This document shows, one piece after another, positions 15,733 to 23,230 of a DNA stretch of 30,937 nucleotides. Each line of letters starts with the position of its first letter. Positions within the stretch are counted from its first letter, which is position 1. The stretch spans positions 1-30,937 of the forward strand of contig CBDUQP010000023.1 of the NCBI GenBank assembly GCA_965369385.1, in the 5' to 3' direction. The translations under genes were made by a program, and so were the position numbers. This DNA comes from CBDUQP01 sp965369385 (GTDB lineage Bacteria > Planctomycetota > Phycisphaerae > SM23-33). Under the pieces are notes generated by a model. It was not told the origin of the DNA. It did not search any database and saw nothing but the letters and a program-made list of their open reading frames with translations.

Positions 15733-15921
15733 CCGCCCCATTGCCGCATTTTGACCTCGTTTTTGCGTTCTTTGCAGATAGCATTCGCGGCCTTCGGCCA
15801 CTTCTTCCGTAACTGTCACACTTTTTCCGATTCCCAATTCTCAGAGACATCCCGGCCGTCTTCTCTGTCGCGCCGGCTATTGGAGGCTGTTCTGGAGGCC
15901 CTTAGGGGCCGGCGCGAACCA

Positions 15922-15961
15922 TAGCCCACGGTGTAGTCGCGAAGCGACGGAGCCGTGGGTA
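15922..15961. repeat. REP-like hairpin with CCCACGG/CCGTGGG stem
   Basis: The outer arms TAGCCCACGG (15922-15931) and CCGTGGGTA (15953-15961) enclose an inner GTCGC/GCGAC stem (15936-15940 and 15944-15948). The pattern matches a style of intergenic palindrome common in planctomycete genomes. It lies in the roughly 1-kb gap between the GH78 and GntR genes. Confidence 0.6.
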
Positions 15962-15969
15962 TCGGCTCA

Positions 15970-16155
15970 ATGAGCAAGGTGTCCCCAAGATTCTCAATCC
16001 AGTTGCATCCCGAACACGAGCGTTGGCAGATGGGCTTGCTGCTACAACCTAAGGGGACGCTTCCACCGGCCGGCTGGCCGGATTCGGTCTGGCAGGAGCT
16101 GGTCCGCCAAGGCAAGCTGAGTTACGTCGGCCACGAATTCTACAAACAGGCCTGA
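15970..16155 (+). CDS. Small hypothetical protein, doubtful
   Basis: An ATG at 15970 opens a 61-residue frame reading MSKVSPRFSIQLHPEHERWQ at its start and ending KLSYVGHEFYKQA. The amino-acid composition is protein-like (W, Y and H content, alternating hydrophobicity), but I recognise no family and see no clear Shine-Dalgarno. It is embedded among REP-like palindromes, so it may be a fragment of a larger decayed gene or spurious. Confidence 0.3.
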   Translation: MSKVSPRFSIQLHPEHERWQMGLLLQPKGTLPPAGWPDSVWQELVRQGKLSYVGHEFYKQA

Positions 16156-16162
16156 TACAAGT

Positions 16163-16342
16163 GCCCCCGAGAACTACGGGGGCCAATCCAAGCATGTTCG
16201 AGCGAAAACGCGGGACTGGCTCAAGAAGCGAAGCCAAAGGCGAAGCGCACGTGCCTGTCCCGCCTTTTCGCGTATCACACACCAGACCGCCCGACAAATC
16301 AATTAGTAACTGCGGGACTGTTGAAGAACCCCACTGTCCCGC
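16163..16342. repeat. Cluster of three small palindromes upstream of the GntR gene
   Basis: Three inverted repeats follow one another: GCCCCCG/CGGGGGC at 16163-16169 and 16177-16183; GCGGGAC/GTCCCGC at 16210-16216 and 16257-16263; and GCGGGAC/GTCCCGC again at 16312-16318 and 16336-16342. The last two share the GGGAC core with the larger palindromes at 5090 and 19463. They probably represent one REP-like family. Open frames across them are repeat-derived and not supported as genes. Confidence 0.55.
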
Positions 16343-16442
16343 TTTGACCCTGGCGACGCGCCTGCTCCGCAACATCTGGCCCGGAGTATTCCAAATAACA
16401 GATCCCTTCTGAACTATCCCCGCCCAAGTCGGGGTTTCGTGC

Positions 16443-16471
16443 TTGACATTTGCTGATATACCATGTATACA
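16443..16471 (+). promoter_or_regulatory. Strong sigma-70-type promoter of the GntR gene
   Basis: TTGACA (16443-16448), a 17-bp spacer and TATACA (16466-16471, followed by AT) form a near-consensus promoter. The expected start of transcription, about 16478, is only a few bases before the ATG at 16482, so the mRNA would be nearly leaderless. Confidence 0.75.
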
Positions 16472-16483
16472 ATCTTGGTATAT
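16456..16483. promoter_or_regulatory. Candidate GntR autoregulatory operator
   Basis: ATATACCA (16456-16463) and TGGTATAT (16476-16483) form a perfect 8-bp inverted repeat with a 12-bp spacer that covers the -10 element and transcription start. Binding here by the adjacent GntR protein would block its own promoter. The link to that regulator is inferred from position. Confidence 0.6.
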
Positions 16484-17237
16484 GGTTACTAATCTGAAAG
16501 AACAGACGTATGAATGCCTACGCAAGAAGCTTCTCAATGGTGACTTACGGGCTGGGGATCGCATTTCCATCCAAGATCTGTCCCAAGAAATCGGCGTCAG
16601 CCGGACTCCCATTCGCGAAGCTATAAACCAGCTCCAAAACGAAGGCGCTTTCGAGAGCATACCACGCTTTGGCACATTCGTTCGCAAACTCGACCGCGAC
16701 GAGATGAACGAACTGTTCGACATTCGCCAGGCACTCGAAACTCTCGCAGCCGGCATGGCCGCCGAACGCATCACCGAACCCACGCTGGACAGAATGGCGG
16801 AGATATGCCGGGGGAATCGCGAGTTGTGCGTCGAAACGCGACACGCCGGCGGACATGGCAACATGGACATCCTCAGTCGCGCCGTGATGCTGGACATCGA
16901 GTTTCATATGCTTATCGTCACCGCAGCCGGAAATCGCTACGTGGCCAAGGCGATCACCGACAACGAGGTGCTGGTGAACATCATGTCGCTCGGGCAGGAG
17001 TCCTATCGTATCACGCTGCGCACGATGGCTGTCACCTATCGCGAACACATGGCCATGCTGAGGACGCTGCGCAACGGTGACGCGGACGCTGCGAGACGCG
17101 AGGCCGCCAAACACGTTGCAGACTCCAAGCGAGACCTTATCGACAGATACGAATCAGAAGATGACGAGGACACGATTTCGCAATCTGCCCAACTGCGGAT
17201 GATGCTTACCAGAATGGACAAATACTTCAAGGCATAG
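16482..17237 (+). CDS. GntR family (FCD/FadR-type) transcriptional regulator
   Basis: The 251-residue protein has an N-terminal winged HTH (about residues 1-70: LKEQTYECLRKKLLNGDLRA followed by QDLSQEIGVSRTPIREAINQ) and a C-terminal all-helical FCD ligand-binding domain. FCD metal-ligand candidates are visible in FHMLIVTAAGNRYV and TYREHMAMLRTLRNGD, which carry the usual His residues. I chose ATG 16482 because homologues start just before the HTH and a near-consensus promoter ends here. There is no Shine-Dalgarno, consistent with a leaderless transcript. An inverted repeat over the promoter suggests autoregulation. It precedes, on the same strand, a DapA/NanA-like lyase and a sialidase-like gene, which it probably controls in response to a sugar-acid ligand. 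Confidence 0.9.
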   Translation: MVTNLKEQTYECLRKKLLNGDLRAGDRISIQDLSQEIGVSRTPIREAINQLQNEGAFESIPRFGTFVRKLDRDEMNELFDIRQALETLAAGMAAERITEPTLDRMAEICRGNRELCVETRHAGGHGNMDILSRAVMLDIEFHMLIVTAAGNRYVAKAITDNEVLVNIMSLGQESYRITLRTMAVTYREHMAMLRTLRNGDADAARREAAKHVADSKRDLIDRYESEDDEDTISQSAQLRMMLTRMDKYFKA

Positions 17238-17354
17238 TCATGGCGATCTCCGGCGAGCGCCGAGGCGGCCGCGCTTTTCGACGAATCACTACCACATGAA
17301 ACCAGCTACGCCAGTAGCGATTAGCAAACCCGGACACATAAGAGAGACAATCCA

Positions 17355-18290
17355 ATGCTCACGAGAGAAACATTCATCGGCCCGTGGGCCGGCCTGCCGG
17401 TTGCATGGACCGAAGACAACACGTTTGACGAAGACACATACCGCGCCGACGTGGCCAGGTGCTGCGAAGCCAAGATACCCGGCGTATACAGCGGCGGAAC
17501 CACGGGCGAATTCTACGCGATGGAGTTCGACGAGTTCCAGGCAGTCACGAAGGCGACAGTGGAAGAATGCAAGCGACATGGCACACCGTGCATGATCGGC
17601 TGCAGTTCCACCTATACGCTGGGAGTCGTCCGGCGCGTCGAATTCGCCCGCCAGATGGGCGCAGACGCGGTCCAGATCGCCCTGCCCTTCTGGATGGAAA
17701 CTCCCGACGCCGAGATAGTGCCGTTTTTCGCCGCAGCGTCCGCCGCAGCCGGTGATGACGTAGCAATATCCATCTACGAGACCATGCGAGCGAAGAAAGC
17801 CCTCACGCTGGCCCAGCATCAGGCCATCAAAAAAGCCGTCCCGCAGTACATGATGGTGAAAGCGAATGCCAACACGCTGGGCGCATCAGTGGACGGCTGC
17901 AAGCAACTGTCCGAATTCGTGAACGTATTCAGCAGCGAACACTACTTCGCGAAGTTCGGCCCGGTCGGCCAGATCGGCGCGTGCAGTGCGCTGGTGTACT
18001 GGAACCCGAGAATCATGCTGGCAATGTGGCAGGATGTGCTGGCCAAGAAGTGGGACGCGGTCAAGGTTCAGTGCGAATCGTTCGAGAAACTGGTCGACTT
18101 CCTCATCAATGGGATATGTGGCGAGAGAGTACTGCTCGACACCGCACTTGACAGGCTCGGCGGAGTGTCCAGCGGATTCCTCAAAACGTCCCTGCGCAGC
18201 CGCGGGCCATACCCGTCCACAACGCAGGATGACGTCGAAGCTCTCAGAGCTTGGTACGCCAAGAACTGGCCGGAAATGCTGGAACTGTAG
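17355..18290 (+). CDS. Dihydrodipicolinate synthase / N-acetylneuraminate lyase family protein
   Basis: The 311-residue class I aldolase-type TIM barrel has SGGTTGEFYAM (GGTTGE at residues 47-52, carboxylate-binding Thr-Thr), Tyr141 in ISIYETM and the Schiff-base Lys169 in MMVKANANT. The Tyr-Lys spacing of 28 equals that of DapA and NanA. The usual YN.P after the strand is YETM, so it differs from true DapA. Members of this family cleave or form bonds to pyruvate in 2-keto-3-deoxy sugar acids, sialic acid or lysine synthesis. Genetic context (GntR upstream, sialidase-like gene 51 nt downstream) favours sugar-acid catabolism over lysine synthesis. The start at 17355 follows AAGAGAG at 8-9 nt. 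The exact substrate is unknown. Confidence 0.85.
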   Translation: MLTRETFIGPWAGLPVAWTEDNTFDEDTYRADVARCCEAKIPGVYSGGTTGEFYAMEFDEFQAVTKATVEECKRHGTPCMIGCSSTYTLGVVRRVEFARQMGADAVQIALPFWMETPDAEIVPFFAAASAAAGDDVAISIYETMRAKKALTLAQHQAIKKAVPQYMMVKANANTLGASVDGCKQLSEFVNVFSSEHYFAKFGPVGQIGACSALVYWNPRIMLAMWQDVLAKKWDAVKVQCESFEKLVDFLINGICGERVLLDTALDRLGGVSSGFLKTSLRSRGPYPSTTQDDVEALRAWYAKNWPEMLEL

Positions 18291-18311
18291 TAACACAGCC
18301 GCCAGCGTAAC

Positions 18312-18327
18312 ATGCACCATGGTGCAT
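18312..18327. promoter_or_regulatory. Perfect 16-bp palindrome in the lyase-sialidase spacer
   Basis: ATGCACCATGGTGCAT is fully self-complementary and lies in the 51-bp gap between the lyase and the sialidase-like gene, just upstream of that gene's AGGAG Shine-Dalgarno. It could be a regulator operator or an RNA stem controlling translation. It shares the ACCA/TGGT elements with the candidate GntR operator at 16456-16483, which may be coincidence. Confidence 0.45.
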
Positions 18328-18341
18328 AACAGGAGCGTAAA

Positions 18342-19451
18342 ATGGCCGATCGAATTGAGATACTCGGACAAAGCGAAGTGACGCAGCGCACGGAAGGCAC
18401 GCCGACCGCCCTGGCCATCGGGTCGCGGCTGGCGGTTCTAAGCGAGAAGGAAGTGGTATGCTCGATGATGCTGCAGGCAAGCACCGGGCTCAATGACTTC
18501 AAGCCCGCGATATCGCGTTCGCTCGATGGCGGGATAACCTGGGGACCGGCCGAGCTGATCTGGCCCCAGCTCGCCGATGAGCTTTCGATCTTCGTATCGA
18601 TCAGCCGGGGTGCCGATGGCGAGTTGCTGCTGTTCGGCGCCAAGGCACCGATTGACGAACCGGGCGAGGCATGCTGGTCGGACGCCAGCAGCGGACTGAA
18701 GCAGAACCAGCTTGTCTGGTCTCGCTCCGGCGATGGCGGGCGGACGTGGAGCGATCTTGCAGAGATTCCCATGCCGATTGCCGGTTCGGTAGAGGCGGCC
18801 GGTCCTATATGTGTCACGCGTGAGGGCAGGATGCTGGCGTGCTTCTCCCCCTACAACACGTTCGATCCTGCCGTCAAGGTGGACCGCAACCATCTGGCGA
18901 TGCTCTCGAGCAGTGACGATGGCAAGACGTGGCAGTATCAGCCGACGATGCGTTCTGCCAATAGCAATGCTGGCCTGGCCGAGGCGTGGGTTGTGCAATT
19001 GACTGATGGAAAACTGGCTGCCGGCTGCTGGGAGTTTGACTACGGCGATGGCGGCAGCGTGCCGAACAAGTATGCCCTGTCAGCCGACGGCGGCGAGAGC
19101 TGGACGGGCCCCGTGTCCACCGGCATTCTCGGCCAGAGCGTCGGCCTGGCCGCATTGCCCGATGGCAGGCTGGCGATGGTTTATAATCAGCGCGAAGCAG
19201 CAAACCCGGGCGTGTACATCGCTATCTGCCACCCCACCGGCGATGATTTCGGCATCGAGATCAACGAGCCGGTCTGGCTGGCCGACCAGACCAACCAGAG
19301 TGATGGCGAGACCGCCTTCGAAGACTGGACCGACTTCGCATTCGGCGAGCCCGCACTGGCCGTCATGCCGGATGGATCGATGCTGGCAGTCCTATGGTGC
19401 ATCCAGCCGAACCTGCGCGGCATCAGATGCGTCCGCTTCCGCGTGAGATGA
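18342..19451 (+). CDS. Sialidase-like (BNR/Asp-box) exo-glycosidase family protein
   Basis: The 369-residue six-bladed beta-propeller-type protein has four Asp boxes (SxDxGxTW): SRSLDGGITW (residue 60), SRSGDGGRTW (residue 129), SSDDGKTW (residue 190) and SADGGESW (residue 247). This layout is typical of GH33 sialidases and related BNR proteins. No signal peptide is present, since the protein starts MADRIEILGQ, so it is probably cytoplasmic, which is unusual for a secreted-type sialidase. AGGAG lies 6 nt upstream of the ATG. It sits 51 nt after a NanA/DapA-like lyase, and together with the GntR gene they look like one operon. Many planctomycete Asp-box proteins act on other glycans or are uncharacterised, so sialic acid specificity is not proven. 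Confidence 0.8.
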   Translation: MADRIEILGQSEVTQRTEGTPTALAIGSRLAVLSEKEVVCSMMLQASTGLNDFKPAISRSLDGGITWGPAELIWPQLADELSIFVSISRGADGELLLFGAKAPIDEPGEACWSDASSGLKQNQLVWSRSGDGGRTWSDLAEIPMPIAGSVEAAGPICVTREGRMLACFSPYNTFDPAVKVDRNHLAMLSSSDDGKTWQYQPTMRSANSNAGLAEAWVVQLTDGKLAAGCWEFDYGDGGSVPNKYALSADGGESWTGPVSTGILGQSVGLAALPDGRLAMVYNQREAANPGVYIAICHPTGDDFGIEINEPVWLADQTNQSDGETAFEDWTDFAFGEPALAVMPDGSMLAVLWCIQPNLRGIRCVRFRVR

Positions 19452-19462
19452 TAATGACGGAG

Positions 19463-19509
19463 CTAAAAGGGGGACTGTCCCGTCGTCTGGGACTGTCCCC
19501 CTTTTAGCG
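19463..19509. repeat. REP-like 20-bp palindrome with GGGGGACTGTCCC core
   Basis: The arms at 19463-19482 (GCTAAAAGGGGGACTGTCCC) and 19490-19509 are reverse complements with one mismatch and a 7-nt loop. It starts 11 nt after the sialidase-like stop and may end transcription there. It is one of several GGGAC-core palindromes in the window. Confidence 0.8.
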
Positions 19510-19522
19510 TATTACGCGGAGG

Positions 19523-19600
19523 AGAAAGGGGTCAGGAACCTTTTAGAGGCTGGAAATATAGGCCAAAGAGAAGCTTAAAAAGGTTCCTGACCCCTTTCTC
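19523..19600. repeat. REP-like perfect 23-bp palindrome with GGGGTCAGGAACC core
   Basis: The arms at 19523-19545 and 19578-19600 are perfect reverse complements over 23 bp, with a 32-nt loop. Each contains GGGGTCAGGAACC or its complement. It follows the previous palindrome after only 13 nt. The pair resembles the tandem arrangements of REP elements mobilised by RAYT transposases, though no transposase is in the window. Confidence 0.8.
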
Positions 19601-19740
19601 TCGATACCGACAAATGCCGACAAATACTGAAGAATGCCGGAAATATGTGAAGCTAAAGGGCTTGACTGCCGGGCGCCGGCCGCGACAATTAGCCAGTTGC
19701 AACGCCCGATAAATCCAAAATCCCTCAAGAGGTCAGCGAT

Positions 19741-20805
19741 ATGTACGAAACAGCCAAAGCCATCGTAGTAGAGAAGCCCATGTGTGCCGCAGTCCAGGAA
19801 ATCCGCATGCCCGAAGTGACCGACGAAAGCGTCGTGGTCAAGACGGCCTACAGCGGGATCTCGATGGGTACCGAACTGAAAGTCTGGTCCGGAGTCACCG
19901 GCGCACTCGGCGGCGAACTGTGGTACCCGCTGGTCGGCGGATATGAGCAGGTTGGCGAAGTGGTATACGTTGGCCCCAAGGCAAAGAAGACCTATGACGG
20001 CCAGGCGCTGGAAGTTGGCGACCGGGTGATGAATAACGAGATTCGATACTTCCCCGACTACTGCCACGCATGGGGCGGACAGACCGGAATCTCCATAAAT
20101 AACCCCACCACCTGCCCCGCCAAGCCCGACTGGCCCGCCAAGATTCCCGATAACGTGAGCTATCAGGAAGCCGTCTGCGCCTATCTGGCATGCGTCTCAA
20201 AGAAAGGCTTCGACCGCGTTCAGCCGCAAGCCGGCAAAACCGTACTCGTCACCGGAGCGGGCATGGTCGGCATATCATGGATGCAGCTTGCCAAGCTGGC
20301 CGGTTGCCGGGTTATCGCCATGGAGAACAATCCCAAGCGCGCAAAACTGGCCGAGCAGTTTGTCGACGAGATGATCGACACCAGTTGCAACGATCCCGAA
20401 ACCGCACTTGCCGACCTGACAGACGGCAACATGGCAGACATAATCGTCGAATGCTCCGGCGATCCGGAAATGCCGCCGAAGCTCTACAAGTATCTGCGTG
20501 ACGGCGGCTGGGATCGCGGCGAAGAGTTCGGCCACATTCACCTGCAAGGCGACTACCCCGCCCCAATCGTCCTCACGCCATACCAGAACTGGTTCACCAA
20601 GAACTGCAACATCTCGCTCACGTGCGCGGTAAGCCCCGGCGGCAAAGAGGAAATTATGCAACTCGTCTCCGAAGGCAAATTTAAGATCAAGCCGCTGCTC
20701 GAAAGCGAAATGACCGAAGAAGTATCCGTAGACGACGCCCCAACCGCCTTCCAACGCGCATGGGACAGCCACAAAGACATCTTCAAAGTAATCTTCAAAT
20801 GGTGA
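19741..20805 (+). CDS. MDR-family dehydrogenase lacking the catalytic zinc cysteine
   Basis: The 354-residue medium-chain dehydrogenase/reductase has an N-terminal GroES-like domain (VVVKTAYSGISMGTELKVWS at residues 31-50) and a Rossmann domain with VLVTGAGMVGISWMQLAKLA near residues 167-186 for NAD(P). The usual zinc-binding CGxCGTD is SGISMGTE, so the catalytic Cys is replaced and no four-Cys structural zinc loop is visible. This places it near the BchC-like, zinc-free branch. The C-terminus ends FQRAWDSHKDIFKVIFKW. AGAGG lies 8 nt upstream of the ATG. It is separated from the sialidase-like gene by two palindromes and may be a separate unit. The substrate is unknown and is probably a sugar or polyol, judging by its neighbours. 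Confidence 0.85.
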   Translation: MYETAKAIVVEKPMCAAVQEIRMPEVTDESVVVKTAYSGISMGTELKVWSGVTGALGGELWYPLVGGYEQVGEVVYVGPKAKKTYDGQALEVGDRVMNNEIRYFPDYCHAWGGQTGISINNPTTCPAKPDWPAKIPDNVSYQEAVCAYLACVSKKGFDRVQPQAGKTVLVTGAGMVGISWMQLAKLAGCRVIAMENNPKRAKLAEQFVDEMIDTSCNDPETALADLTDGNMADIIVECSGDPEMPPKLYKYLRDGGWDRGEEFGHIHLQGDYPAPIVLTPYQNWFTKNCNISLTCAVSPGGKEEIMQLVSEGKFKIKPLLESEMTEEVSVDDAPTAFQRAWDSHKDIFKVIFKW

Positions 20806-20822
20806 TTTTTGACGGGCGAAGG

Positions 20823-21009
20823 CAGCCGACTGGCAAAATCGTAAGATGGTGCCTGTCGGCTGTTGCTTCTGTCGTTCGGGCCGAAGGTCCGACCGGCAGT
20901 TAGCCGGGGGTCAGCCGCGACCTGCCTGCCGACAGGCAGGCGTAAGTCGTGGTGCAGCCCCCGGATATGAACCCCCTACGCTCCCCGTCCCGAAGGGCCG
21001 GGGGGAGAA
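20823..21009. repeat. Cluster of three REP-like hairpins
   Basis: Three stems lie in tandem after the MDR dehydrogenase. CAGCCGACTGGCA (20823-20835) pairs with TGCCTGTCGGCTG (20850-20862) with one mismatch. CCGGGGG (20904-20910) pairs with CCCCCGG (20958-20964) around an inner GCCTGCC/GGCAGGC stem. CTCCCCGTCC pairs with a GG-CGGGGGGAG arm ending near 21009. Open frames over this stretch are repeat-derived. One or more may terminate the dehydrogenase transcript. Confidence 0.65.
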
Positions 21010-21106
21010 GCTTGGGTTGCGAATCGGCGTTTTGGGGAGGCCTCGTACCTGTTTTGGTTAGTTCGCGATGGCACGCATGTGCGGCTGTACGACTTTGATC
21101 GCGGAA

Positions 21107-21146
21107 GGGGACACGGCCGGCTGCTAGCACAGCCGGACATGTCCCC
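21107..21146. repeat. REP-like imperfect 17-bp palindrome
   Basis: GGGGACACGGCCGGCTG (21107-21123) pairs with CAGCCGGACATGTCCCC (21130-21146) at 15 of 17 positions, with a 6-nt loop. It lies just past the 3' end of the minus-strand AraC gene and shares the GGGGAC terminus with other palindromes here. Confidence 0.65.
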
Positions 21147-21190
21147 GACACATGTGGCATCAGAAGCCGCACAATCGTCCATATCGCCAC

Positions 21191-21997
21191 CTATCCTGTG
21201 TGAGTACCCTTTCTGTAGGCCGATGGGCTCTGGCCGGTGTTCCGGCGGAAATGCCGACAGAAGAAAGGCACATCCCGATACCCGAGCAGACTGGCGATTG
21301 TGCCGATGCTCTGATTGCTCGCCCGCAACAGGAAACACGCCTTGGACATGCGAACGTGCGTCACGTACTGACGTGGGGACAGTCCCGTCTGAATCCTGAA
21401 CTGCCTGCTGAAATAGCTGGGATCAAAACCCGCGTTATCGGCCATCTCGGCGACAATCCAATCCAGGCCTGGTTCACTGCGAATCTGGTCGCAGAGCTCT
21501 CTTATCTGTGTTGATTTCGCATCGCCGTCGTACCCCATGCAGCGGTCCTGCCTTGCCACTTCCGCCAGTACCGCCTGAAACCAGCGATCCACCCGCACAT
21601 GATCATTACCTGCATGCGTCTCCAGCATCCTGTCGAGCAACTGCTCCAGCAGTGACCAGTCATTAAGCTGGCGCGACATGGGCGGTAAATCCAACTTGGC
21701 ATGAGGAATTATCTCGTCATGCGAATCTACGTAGTTGTAATGCACCCAATAATGGATGAAACGTCGGCCGGCGAACTGCTCGAAATCGTACCCCTGGCCG
21801 CCTCGCAATATCAAACAGGATCCCGGCATGAGCGGAATCACCTCGTCAACAGTCCGCACCTGCCCCCGCCCCGCCACCAGCAACCACAGATCAAGGTCAT
21901 CCCACAACCTTGTACCCTGCGAATTCAAACACCAGTCCGCCGGACAGCGTAACTGTCCACCTTCGCTTACGTGAGCATTCAACGCATCAGCTTCCAT
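21191..21997 (-). CDS. AraC family transcriptional regulator
   Basis: The 268-residue protein has an N-terminal cupin-like sugar-sensing region (about residues 1-140, with LWLLVAGRGQVRTVDEVIPL and PGSCLILRGGQGY). A C-terminal double HTH of AraC type follows (about residues 170-265): IVAEMADNAGFDPSYFSRQF, RIQTGLSPRQYVTHVRMSKA, IGTIASLLGYRDVPFFCRHF and RRNTGQSPSAYR. I use ATG 21997. A TTG five codons upstream (22012) is also possible, and neither has a clear Shine-Dalgarno. It is divergent from the Gfo/Idh/MocA gene starting at 22136, with a 138-bp shared intergenic region, so it probably controls that gene. The ligand is unknown. Confidence 0.9.
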   Translation of the reverse strand: MEADALNAHVSEGGQLRCPADWCLNSQGTRLWDDLDLWLLVAGRGQVRTVDEVIPLMPGSCLILRGGQGYDFEQFAGRRFIHYWVHYNYVDSHDEIIPHAKLDLPPMSRQLNDWSLLEQLLDRMLETHAGNDHVRVDRWFQAVLAEVARQDRCMGYDGDAKSTQIRELCDQIRSEPGLDWIVAEMADNAGFDPSYFSRQFRIQTGLSPRQYVTHVRMSKACFLLRASNQSIGTIASLLGYRDVPFFCRHFRRNTGQSPSAYRKGTHTG

Positions 21998-22135
21998 GTC
22001 ATAAAAGTACAATATTCAGTCAGCAAAATCCATTGGCATACTGATTTCATGCGTCATAATTGAGGCTAATTGGGAATCACTGAATCAATCCCATTAATAG
22101 CCAAAGTCATATTCAGACAGATCAGGAGACGTTCC

Positions 22136-23188
22136 ATGGCTACACCAAATGAACCTATTCGTGTCGGTATTATCGGTCAGGGCCGCAGCGGTTACAGTAT
22201 CCATGGCGACGCACTTCGCAATCTGCCCAAAAAATACCGCATTGTAGCGGTGATGGACCCAATCGAAGCCCGGGCGGCGGAAGTTGCCGCGGAATTCGAA
22301 TGCAACGCATACACCGACGCGCGTGATCTGATTGCCGACGGGCAAGTGGAACTGGTTATCGTCGCATCCACAAACGCAATGCACACGCCGCAGAGCATCA
22401 TGGCATTGGAGGCGGGCAAGCACGTGGTGTGCGAGAAGCCAGTCGGCCTGACCGAATTGGATCTGGACGCGATGATCGCCGCGTCGCAGAAGTCAGCAAG
22501 CCTGCTGGCACCATTCCAGCAGAGACGACTGGACCCCACATTCCAGAAGGTTTGCGAGGTAGCGAACTCAGGCCTGCTCGGGAAAATCCTGCTCGTCCGC
22601 GCCACCATGTGCTCTTTCAAACGTCGCTGGGACTGGCAAACACTTCAGGAGTTCGATGGCGGCGCCCTGAACAACAACGCTCCACACATGATTGACCAGA
22701 TGGTAGATTTCTATAATGAAGATGAACTGGAAGTCATTTGCGAAAGAAAGCGATGCCTATGCAGCGGTGACGGCGAAGACCACCTGAGCATTACAATGCC
22801 GGGCCGCCGCGGACCGACCGTCCAAATGGAAGTATCCGACGTATACGCCTTTCCGCAGGATCGCTGGCTGATATGCGGAGCATCCGGCGGGCTGACAGGG
22901 TCGGATAAGCAACTGAACTGGAAATGGGTGGATTGGTCCACAATGCCCGAGCGGCCCGTCTCCCGCAAGCCAACGGCTGATCGCTCATACAACAGCGAGG
23001 AACTCACATGGCATGAAGATCAGTGGGAGCTTACCGACACCACGGACCCGAAATACGCCTTCTATGACCACCTGTTCGAGAGCATCCGAAACTCCAAGCC
23101 CCTCGTGATAACGCCCGAAAGCATCCGGCCACGCATGCAGGTAATGGAAGCCTGTCGCAGAAGTCCGGTGATTGACCTCAAGGGCTGA
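22136..23188 (+). CDS. Gfo/Idh/MocA family oxidoreductase
   Basis: The 350-residue NAD(P)-dependent sugar oxidoreductase shows VGIIGQGRSGYSIHGDALRN, a GxGxxG Rossmann motif at the N-terminus. The signature VVCEKPVGLTELDLD (EKP, about residue 98) places a catalytic Lys, and the C-terminal substrate domain contains LLAPFQQRRLDP and GGALNNNAPHMIDQMVDFY with the usual His. I chose ATG 22136 because AGGAGA lies 7 nt upstream. The frame extends to 22070 without family-like sequence. It is divergent from an AraC regulator and convergent with a second Gfo/Idh/MocA gene of low similarity. The family covers many sugars, so the substrate cannot be assigned. Confidence 0.92.
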   Translation: MATPNEPIRVGIIGQGRSGYSIHGDALRNLPKKYRIVAVMDPIEARAAEVAAEFECNAYTDARDLIADGQVELVIVASTNAMHTPQSIMALEAGKHVVCEKPVGLTELDLDAMIAASQKSASLLAPFQQRRLDPTFQKVCEVANSGLLGKILLVRATMCSFKRRWDWQTLQEFDGGALNNNAPHMIDQMVDFYNEDELEVICERKRCLCSGDGEDHLSITMPGRRGPTVQMEVSDVYAFPQDRWLICGASGGLTGSDKQLNWKWVDWSTMPERPVSRKPTADRSYNSEELTWHEDQWELTDTTDPKYAFYDHLFESIRNSKPLVITPESIRPRMQVMEACRRSPVIDLKG

Positions 23189-23230
23189 TTGGCGATATTA
23201 CGGCGAATTAGCCTGAATTCGCAGGTTCCA

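Noticed and set aside
16161..16412. 83-codon ORF upstream of the GntR gene
   Set aside because: It runs through REP-like palindromes, and the RKRGTGSRSEAKGEA-type text is typical of translated repeats rather than a protein.
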